A stretch of DNA of 16,994 nt from Gammaproteobacteria bacterium. GTDB taxonomy: Bacteria; Pseudomonadota; Gammaproteobacteria; SZUA-21. Position numbers and translations under genes: made by a program. The stretch lies in assembly GCA_003233075.1 (NCBI GenBank), contig QIKQ01000055.1, forward strand, positions 1 through 16,994. Reading direction: 5' to 3'. Under the pieces are notes generated by a model. That model did no database searches and was not told where the DNA came from. It worked only from the letters and a program-made list of their open reading frames with translations. Within the stretch, counting starts at the first letter, position 1; each line of letters begins with the position of its first letter. Positions 1-5,097 of this stretch are shown here, piece after piece.

Positions 1-88
1 ACTATGTCGAGCCTTTCGACCGAGTGAAATCCAGTCAGAGTGTGCGATTGGGCCGTCGTAGCAGATGGGCTGTGAGAAATGCGGGCTA

Positions 89-252
89 GGGAGGCCTCTG
101 ATTAATTCATCTTAATTCATCAAGCAGAGAATTATAAGCCCAATCAATTCGAAAAAACGGAGTTTATACCTAGTCTGTCGTTATTCGGCCCCGTATTTTG
201 AGAATTTATTTAACGCGATAAGACCTGCTTTAGGGGCTAATCAGAGGCTCCC
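89..252. mobile_element. MITE-like palindromic element upstream of truD
   Basis: The ends form a long inverted repeat. The left arm, 85-104, reads GCTAGGGAGGCCTCTGATTA. The reverse complement of the right arm, 238-256, reads GCTAGGGAGCCTCTGATTA, so the only difference is one extra G on the left. Weaker pairing continues inward (AAGCAG near 122-127 with CTGCTT near 226-231). If the ends are GGGAG and CTCCC, the dinucleotide TA flanks both sides, but it lies within the palindrome and so is ambiguous as a target duplication. The element has no coding capacity, which suggests a non-autonomous (MITE-like) insertion. Its terminal core GGGnnCCTCT is shared with the element at 10831-10985. A 10-bp tandem duplication (TTAATTCATC at 102-111 and 112-121) lies inside the left arm. 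Confidence 0.6.
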
Positions 253-275
253 TAGCATAGTTCTGCTTCCTTGGT

Positions 276-281
276 TATAAT
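276..281 (+). promoter_or_regulatory. Candidate -10 box for truD
   Basis: A perfect TATAAT lies 34 nt before the truD ATG. No good -35 hexamer is visible at 17-18 bp. The expected -35 position (about 252-258) falls on the right edge of the MITE-like element, so the insertion may have affected this promoter. A TG pair sits one base off the extended -10 position. Confidence 0.35.
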
Positions 282-315
282 ATGCAACTCATTAATTTAC
301 GATGCTTGTTATATT

Positions 316-1377
316 ATGACAGAAAAACCCTTCGATATACATGAACTGCTTGCTAGTAGGCGGCCATTTTTTACGACCGCATATGAATCCCTTAGTCAAG
401 GCAAGATTAAAGTTAAACCTGAGGACTTCGTAGTTGATGAGCTGTTTGAATGGAATTTTAAAAATTCTGGCGAGCATCTCTATTGTAAAATTAAAAAAAC
501 AAATCTAAATACCGCTGAAGCAATAAAATTAATTGCTAAAAGCACTTCGTGTCGAGCCCGTGATATTGGTTATGCAGGTTTGAAAGATAAACGTGCAATA
601 ACAAGTCAATGGATAAGTGTCCCAGTAAAAGAATCAGATATTAGTTCAGAATTATTAGAAATTAATAATATCGAAATTATGGAATCGCATCGGCATGACC
701 GTAAATTACGTCAAGGCCAAAGTTTAGGTAATCGTTTTGAAATTAATGTGCAAGATATTCAAGTAAATAGAGAAACGCTTGAAAAACGTTGTAGCGAAAT
801 TAGTCTCGGCGGATTCCCTAATTATTATGGTTCACAACGATTTGGATTGCAATTCAAAAACCTTAGGAAAGCAGTTTCATTATTGTTGAGTAATAATATG
901 AAACAACTCACAAAAAGAAATGGTTTTTATCTTTCTTGCCTAAGGTCTTTTCTGTTTAATGTGATTTTATCTGAAAGAGTTAAGTTGAAGAATTGGAATA
1001 CCTATATAGACGGGGATTTGATGCAACTAAGTGGTACTCATTCAGTTTTTTGCAGTGAGTCTAATGATGATAAAATTAAAAGTAGGTTTGATTCTGGTGA
1101 TATCCAACCTGTCGGTCCTCTTTGGGGTAGTGCGCGCATTCTTCCTGGAGAGCTTGCTGTTGAAATTGAAAATGAAACCTTAAATGCCTACTCTATAATA
1201 GTAAAGAATTTTAAGTTATTGAAAGTAAAGGCAGGTTACCGTCCTTATTGTGCAAAACCGAAAAATTTGAAAATTCTAGATATCCAAGCTAACTCATGTC
1301 GATTGGAATTTGAATTAGCACCGGGTCAATATGCAACAGAGTTATTATCTCAATTATTTAATCTAGAAGAGTCTTGA
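316..1377 (+). CDS. truD: tRNA pseudouridine(13) synthase TruD
   Basis: TruD isomerises uridine 13 of tRNA-Glu to pseudouridine in the cytoplasm. The catalytic motif GLKDKRAITSQW carries the nucleophilic Asp at about residue 91. The family motifs NYYGSQRFG (about 183-191), RSFLFN and the C-terminal PGQYATELLSQL are all present, and the length (353 aa) is close to that of E. coli TruD (349). I chose ATG 316 because MTEKPF fits the family's N-terminus. An upstream in-frame TTG at 271 would add 15 residues, but it overlaps the probable -10 box. No Shine-Dalgarno sequence is visible before 316. In enterics truD is followed directly by surE. Here a hairpin repeat and an opposing smrA-like gene intervene, so truD is probably transcribed alone. 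Confidence 0.95.
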   Translation: MTEKPFDIHELLASRRPFFTTAYESLSQGKIKVKPEDFVVDELFEWNFKNSGEHLYCKIKKTNLNTAEAIKLIAKSTSCRARDIGYAGLKDKRAITSQWISVPVKESDISSELLEINNIEIMESHRHDRKLRQGQSLGNRFEINVQDIQVNRETLEKRCSEISLGGFPNYYGSQRFGLQFKNLRKAVSLLLSNNMKQLTKRNGFYLSCLRSFLFNVILSERVKLKNWNTYIDGDLMQLSGTHSVFCSESNDDKIKSRFDSGDIQPVGPLWGSARILPGELAVEIENETLNAYSIIVKNFKLLKVKAGYRPYCAKPKNLKILDIQANSCRLEFELAPGQYATELLSQLFNLEES

Positions 1378-1409
1378 TTTAACCTAGGTTTAAAGTAATT
1401 AGTTTAACT

Positions 1410-1507
1410 GTAGAGGCAAGGCATGCCTCATGGCAGTCCCACAGATATTGATTATCGTTCTTACCCGAACAACTGTGGGACAGCAGTGAAGCGTGCCTTG
1501 TCTCTAC
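1410..1507. repeat. 98-nt palindromic hairpin repeat
   Basis: Two 35-nt arms (1410-1444 and 1473-1507) are inverted repeats matching at about 29 of 35 positions. The left arm begins GTAGAGGCAAGGCATGCC and the reverse-complemented right arm begins GTAGAGACAAGGCACGCT; both close on GTCCCACAG. Three of the six mismatches would still form G-U pairs in RNA. The 28-nt loop holds a small GTTC/GAAC hairpin. The design (GTAGAG... ends, no coding capacity) is that of a dispersed palindromic repeat or small MITE. It sits between the convergent genes truD and smrA, where it could also stop transcription from both sides. A 10-bp palindrome, AACCTAGGTT, lies just upstream at 1381-1390. Confidence 0.75.
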
Positions 1508-1632
1508 GAAAATAAATTAAATTGAGATTTTTTCGGTTTGAAATCATTATCATGTAAAATCAGATAATTTGAATTTATCAAATACATTGCTCACAACACT
1601 CATTCTTGGACAGCAGTGCGATTTAGCCAATC

Positions 1633-2193
1633 TTATTTTTTTCGCTTTAACAAGACATAAATTGCACCTGTGCCGCCGTGCGCAGGAATAGTTGAACAAT
1701 AAGCCATAATATCATCTCTTTGCGGTAGCCAATGATTTACTTTCTGTTTTAGAACAGGGCCTTGTCCTCCAGAGCGTTTCCCTTTGCCGTGAATAATAAG
1801 AATGCAGCGAATGCCTTGCTCGGCACAATCATTTAAAAATTGACTTAGTTGGAGTCGAGCCGCGTTAATTGTAAGCCCGTGTAAGTCTAATTCTGCTTCA
1901 ATTCTAAATTGACCTCGCTTTAATTTACGAACGACTGAATGCTGTAACCCAGGGCGTATAAATAATAAACTGTCGCCAGCCGATTTTTCTTCCGGACTGA
2001 ATTCATCAGAAAACATATCGATCAATACTTGTTTTTCGTCATCAAGCGTTTTTTGAGGAATTGGCGCTGGTTTTTCTTTGCTTGAATCTGCCTTTTGATG
2101 GCGATAGCGTTTTATATCTCCCATTGATTCTCTAAAAAGATTTGATTCATTGTCGCTTGTGTCGTCGTTCGAATTGTTATCATTGTCATTCAT
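1633..2193 (-). CDS. smrA: Smr-domain endonuclease, SmrA (YdaL)-like
   Basis: The Smr (MutS2 C-terminal-like) domain occupies roughly the last 85 residues. It contains LDLHG, the IIHGKGKRSGGQGPVLK loop and HGGTGAIYVLLK near the C-terminus. Smr domains are small nucleases acting on nucleic acids; the biological substrate of this SmrA-type branch is not settled. The stretch before the domain (PGLQHSVVRKLKRGQF) and the end (AYC...HGGTGA) resemble E. coli SmrA/YdaL more than SmrB. The N-terminal 60 residues are polar (Asn/Asp/Ser-rich) and probably disordered. I chose ATG at 2193 (MNDNDN). A GTG at 2205 would add four residues, and neither has a clear ribosome binding site. The gene is divergent from surE, with a gap of about 137 bp. 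Confidence 0.85.
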   Translation of the reverse strand: MNDNDNNSNDDTSDNESNLFRESMGDIKRYRHQKADSSKEKPAPIPQKTLDDEKQVLIDMFSDEFSPEEKSAGDSLLFIRPGLQHSVVRKLKRGQFRIEAELDLHGLTINAARLQLSQFLNDCAEQGIRCILIIHGKGKRSGGQGPVLKQKVNHWLPQRDDIMAYCSTIPAHGGTGAIYVLLKRKK

Positions 2194-2290
2194 TATCAGT
2201 CGCACCGCTGTGTCTAGATTTAAATAGTGGTTTTTTGCCTTTTAAAGGTGAATCTGTACAAAAATTGTTACTATGTGAACTAGTCTCAGT

Positions 2291-2309
2291 TTTAGGTATA
2301 GTAGACCTA
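2291..2309 (+). promoter_or_regulatory. Candidate surE promoter with overlapping inverted repeat
   Basis: TATAGT at 2297-2302 is a 5/6 match to the -10 consensus, 28 bp before the surE ATG. No convincing -35 box is present. The inverted repeat TAGGT (2293-2297) / ACCTA (2304-2308) brackets the putative -10 box, as an operator would. The assignment is tentative. Confidence 0.3.
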
Positions 2310-2330
2310 TTTAGCAAAGCGCTTATCATA

Positions 2331-3089
2331 ATGCATATTCTAATTAGTAATGATGATGGTTATCAAGCACCAGGTTTACAGTGTCTGGCCTCTATTTTGG
2401 CAGAAATCGCTGAGATTACGGTAGTGGCTCCGAGCCGTGACCGCAGTGGGGCAAGCAATTCATTAACTCTGCAATCTCCGATTAGAGCGCATCCTATCTC
2501 TGAAAAATTGATTTCAGTCGATGGCACACCAACCGATTGTGTCCATTTGGCGTTAACTGGTTTACTTGATTCTGAACCAGATATGGTTGTCTCCGGAATT
2601 AACGCAGGAGCCAATATGGGCGATGATGTGCTTTATTCTGGTACTGTTGCTGCAGCCATGGAGGGTCGGTTTTTAGGCTTTCCTGCTATTGCGGTATCAC
2701 TTGCCTGCGGGGAATCCGCCGTAAATTATATGACCGCCGCGAAGTTTGTTCGCGATCTAATCGTCAAACTAAACAAGCAACACCCACTACCGAGCGATAC
2801 AATATTAAATATTAATGTTCCTGACATCGATTCCAGTTTACTCGAAGACACCGAAATTACTCGTTTAGGCCATCGTCACAAATCAAAACCTGTGATTAAA
2901 ATGTTAGATCCTCGCGGTAAACCAGTTTATTGGGTTGGTCCACCTGGAGCAGAACAAGACGCTGGGCCAGGTACTGATTTCCATGCAATTAATGCTGGAA
3001 AAGTCTCAATTACACCTTTGCATACGGATTTAACACAACACCAAGTACTCGAAACTTTGTCTGATTGGATCGGTCCAAATAAAGAATGA
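2331..3089 (+). CDS. surE: 5'/3'-nucleotidase (survival protein) SurE
   Basis: SurE is a cytoplasmic, divalent-metal-dependent phosphatase acting on nucleoside monophosphates and linked to stationary-phase survival. The N-terminus MHILISNDDG carries the metal ligands Asp8 and Asp9. Ser39 lies in APSRDRSGASNSLT, and Asn95 in NAGANMGDDVLYSGTVAAAMEG. The length of 252 aa equals the family norm. The reading frame is open upstream to 2142, but homology fixes the start at ATG 2331. No Shine-Dalgarno sequence precedes this ATG. The gene heads the surE-pcm-(small ORF)-nlpD-rpoS series, with 63 bp between it and pcm. Confidence 0.97.
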   Translation: MHILISNDDGYQAPGLQCLASILAEIAEITVVAPSRDRSGASNSLTLQSPIRAHPISEKLISVDGTPTDCVHLALTGLLDSEPDMVVSGINAGANMGDDVLYSGTVAAAMEGRFLGFPAIAVSLACGESAVNYMTAAKFVRDLIVKLNKQHPLPSDTILNINVPDIDSSLLEDTEITRLGHRHKSKPVIKMLDPRGKPVYWVGPPGAEQDAGPGTDFHAINAGKVSITPLHTDLTQHQVLETLSDWIGPNKE

Positions 3090-3152
3090 AAACTAAATTT
3101 AAAATGGTGTGTAGAACTTGCTGAAATACCAAAGTTTAATTAAGGGGGTTTA

Positions 3153-3815
3153 GTGGATGATAATTATCTAAGCGGAATAGGCATGACTTCGCAAAGGACA
3201 CGCGATCGCTTGATTCAAATACTGAAAGACATGGGAATTCGCAATAAGGAGGTGTTAGAAGTCATTCGCAATACGCCTCGTCACCTGTTTGTGGATGAAG
3301 CCTTAGCAAGTAGAGCGTATGAAAATAGCTCTTTGCCGATTGGGCATAACCAGACTATTTCACAACCCTATATCGTTGCAAAAATGACAGAATTACTTTT
3401 GGCAAACGAAAAACCCAAAAAAGTTCTGGAAGTTGGCACAGGATGTGGTTATCAAACTACAGTGTTAGCACAATTAGTTGATCAGGTTTTCACCACTGAA
3501 CGGATTAAGGCTTTGTTATTTCAGGCAAAAAAACGATTTAGACAATTAGACCTATATAACATAAATGCATCGCACACAGATGGCCAGTGGGGTTGGGAGT
3601 CACAAGGACTATTTGATGCCATTATTGTGACCGCTGCCCCTAAAGAAGTGCCAAAAGCCCTATTATCACAGCTGAAAATAAATGGACGTTTGGTGATACC
3701 AACTGGGGTAGCCTCACGTCAAAAATTAAGTTTACTTACACGTAAAGAAAATCACTTTGAACGTCAAGATATAGAATCAGTAAGCTTTGTGCCATTATTA
3801 GGGGGGCAGATTTGA
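3153..3815 (+). CDS. pcm: Protein-L-isoaspartate O-methyltransferase
   Basis: Pcm uses S-adenosylmethionine to methylate isoaspartyl residues of damaged proteins, which starts their repair. The family signature ISQPYIVAKMTELL is at about 69-82, SAM-binding motif I VLEVGTGCGYQTT at 91-103, VTAAP at about 164, and the C-terminal block LKINGRLVIPTG follows. The start is GTG 3153, supported by the Shine-Dalgarno run AAGGGGG at 3142-3148. An internal ATG at 3183 would remove ten residues but has no comparable binding site. At 220 aa it is slightly longer than E. coli Pcm (208). Its TGA overlaps the TTG of a possible small ORF. Confidence 0.96.
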   Translation: MDDNYLSGIGMTSQRTRDRLIQILKDMGIRNKEVLEVIRNTPRHLFVDEALASRAYENSSLPIGHNQTISQPYIVAKMTELLLANEKPKKVLEVGTGCGYQTTVLAQLVDQVFTTERIKALLFQAKKRFRQLDLYNINASHTDGQWGWESQGLFDAIIVTAAPKEVPKALLSQLKINGRLVIPTGVASRQKLSLLTRKENHFERQDIESVSFVPLLGGQI

Positions 3816-3943
3816 GCAAATCTTTAATACACTTACAGCTCGAATTGATCTTTAGCTTGTCCAAAGATAAAGATTCTAGGTTGTCTTGCATGGAAATAAT
3901 GACTTTTAATGAAACAATTTTTTGTCTTAGTGTTAATAGATGA
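3812..3943 (+). CDS. Possible 43-aa ORF bridging pcm and nlpD
   Basis: This ORF starts at TTG 3812, overlapping the pcm stop as TTGA, and ends at TGA 3941-3943, overlapping the nlpD start as ATGA. The run AGGGGGG at 3800-3806 lies 5 nt before the TTG. The predicted peptide (MSKSLIHLQLELIFSLSK...) matches no family I recognise and has no clear membrane segment. The overlaps at both ends are the layout of translational coupling, and nlpD has no Shine-Dalgarno sequence of its own. Against it, the G-run also encodes the natural Pcm C-terminus (LGGQI), and composition alone does not separate the peptide from chance. Some gammaproteobacteria carry another gene at this position, but this peptide does not resemble it. 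Confidence 0.3.
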   Translation: MSKSLIHLQLELIFSLSKDKDSRLSCMEIMTFNETIFCLSVNR

Positions 3944-4890
3944 ACTCATGTACTCACAAATTAGCTCTCAATAAATTTATTGCTATTATTTTATTCACTT
4001 GTGTGTTTTATGGTACGCAAGGATTGGCTGAGCTGAGGTTAAATTCGAGCAGTGTTTGGCTAGGCAATTTGATAAATCATTCATTGCTCCAATCTACTTT
4101 GGCTCAGAGTCTTGTCGTAATACGCAATAAACGTGGTCGAATTTACGTTTTTGAGTATCGCGCACGCAAGGGTGAAAAACTAAGTCGGATCGCGAAGCGA
4201 TACAAGGTCAAAATCAGTGATTTAATCATCATCAACAGAATTGCTGCGCCTTATCGAATGAAGTCTAGTCAACGCTTAAAAATTCCTTGGCGAGGACAAA
4301 AAATACCTAAATATGATCGAAAGAGAGTTAGTTTTCGTGTAATAGGCAAAATAAATACCCGTAAAAAAGTACCAAAATCAAAAAACCAGTCTAAACTAAA
4401 GGTAGGAAGCAAGGGTCGCACAGAAAAGCAGCTATTAAATCGAAAAAGTAGTATAACTGCAATAACAAATCGAGATTTTGCCCTTGAGATACGACCTAGT
4501 GCCTTTAGAAAAAAATGGCAACTTAGCTGGGTATGGCCAGCATTAGGGCAGTTAAGCAAACAATATACAAATCAAAATAAAGCTATTGAAATTTCTGGAA
4601 ATTTTGGTCAATCTGTCTATGCGGCAGCGAAAGGAGAAGTGGTTTATACCGGTAGCAGCCTATTTAGCTTTGGCAATTTAATTATTATTAAACATCGGAA
4701 TAAATTATTTACCACTTATGCGCATAATAGTCAGGTGTTTGTTAGGCAAGGTCAAACTGTCGTTGCTGGACAAAAAATTGCTGAGATGGGGCAGAATAAT
4801 TTGCAAATGAGCTTACTAAGATTTGAAATTCGTTTAGGAGGGAAGTCCATTAATCCATTAAAAATCTTACCCGATAAGGCAGTTAATTAA
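3940..4890 (+). CDS. nlpD: NlpD-like LysM/LytM cell-wall hydrolase activator
   Basis: NlpD binds peptidoglycan at the division site and activates the amidase AmiC in E. coli. Here residues 1-30 form a signal peptide with probable cleavage after GLA. A LysM domain (about 70-116, GEKLSRIAKRYKVKISDLIIIN) is followed by a very basic linker (about 117-195) and a LytM/M23 domain (197-310). The M23 zinc site is lost: the HxxxD motif reads NKAIE and the HxH motif reads LLRFE, while YAHN keeps one His. The domain is therefore probably non-enzymatic, like E. coli NlpD. Cys21 is preceded by LFT, a poor lipobox, so the protein may be periplasmic instead of lipid-anchored. Length is 316 aa versus 379 in E. 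coli. Start ATG 3940 has no visible ribosome binding site and overlaps the stop of the small ORF. Confidence 0.93.
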   Translation: MNSCTHKLALNKFIAIILFTCVFYGTQGLAELRLNSSSVWLGNLINHSLLQSTLAQSLVVIRNKRGRIYVFEYRARKGEKLSRIAKRYKVKISDLIIINRIAAPYRMKSSQRLKIPWRGQKIPKYDRKRVSFRVIGKINTRKKVPKSKNQSKLKVGSKGRTEKQLLNRKSSITAITNRDFALEIRPSAFRKKWQLSWVWPALGQLSKQYTNQNKAIEISGNFGQSVYAAAKGEVVYTGSSLFSFGNLIIIKHRNKLFTTYAHNSQVFVRQGQTVVAGQKIAEMGQNNLQMSLLRFEIRLGGKSINPLKILPDKAVN

Positions 4891-4991
4891 GGAAGGAATT
4901 TAGCTGAAAGTTGATATTTTGAAAAACGACCACAGATTATTAATACTAATAGTAGAAGTTAACGCATAGCACAACCACATTATAGTCAATT

Positions 4992-5007
4992 TGTGATTTG
5001 TTTCACT
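4992..5007 (+). promoter_or_regulatory. CRP/Vfr-like binding site upstream of rpoS
   Basis: TGTGATTTGTTTCACT matches the CRP consensus TGTGA-N6-TCACA at 9 of its 10 specified positions. It is centred about 98 bp before the rpoS ATG at 5098. In E. coli, rpoS transcription responds to cAMP-CRP, so the placement is sensible, but binding is inferred. No convincing -35/-10 pair at a canonical distance could be assigned. TAAATA at 5034-5039 and TACATT at 5069-5074 are the best -10 candidates. Confidence 0.45.
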
Positions 5008-5044
5008 CAGTGAATAGGAACTGTATCACTTAGTAAATATGAAC
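5002..5044 (+). repeat. 19-bp direct repeat and palindrome upstream of rpoS
   Basis: TCACTCAGTGAATAGGAAC (5003-5021) recurs as TCACTTAGTAAATATGAAC (5026-5044), 16 of 19 identical, with a 23-bp period (about two helical turns). The first copy includes the perfect 13-bp palindrome TTCACTCAGTGAA (5002-5014), which overlaps the right half of the CRP-like site. The arrangement suggests paired protein-binding sites controlling rpoS; no regulator can be named. Confidence 0.5.
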
Positions 5045-5097
5045 TTAATGTACCTTATTAGTATTGTTACATTATTTGAAAGTATTAGAGGTCTAGC

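Noticed and set aside
1..84. Open frames in the first 84 bases on both strands (plus frame 3 ends at TAG 87-89).
   Set aside because: Too short and truncated by the window edge; no recognisable family, and the plus-frame stop falls at the edge of the inserted element. It could be the tail of an upstream gene or of an IS, but this cannot be decided here.
2274..2289. Second possible CRP site upstream of surE (TGTGA at 2274-2278).
   Set aside because: Only the left half matches; the right half CTCAG does not fit TCACA.
2142..2330. N-terminal extension of the surE frame.
   Set aside because: SurE proteins begin at the MxILxSNDDG motif; the extension overlaps the smrA start in antisense and has no coding character.
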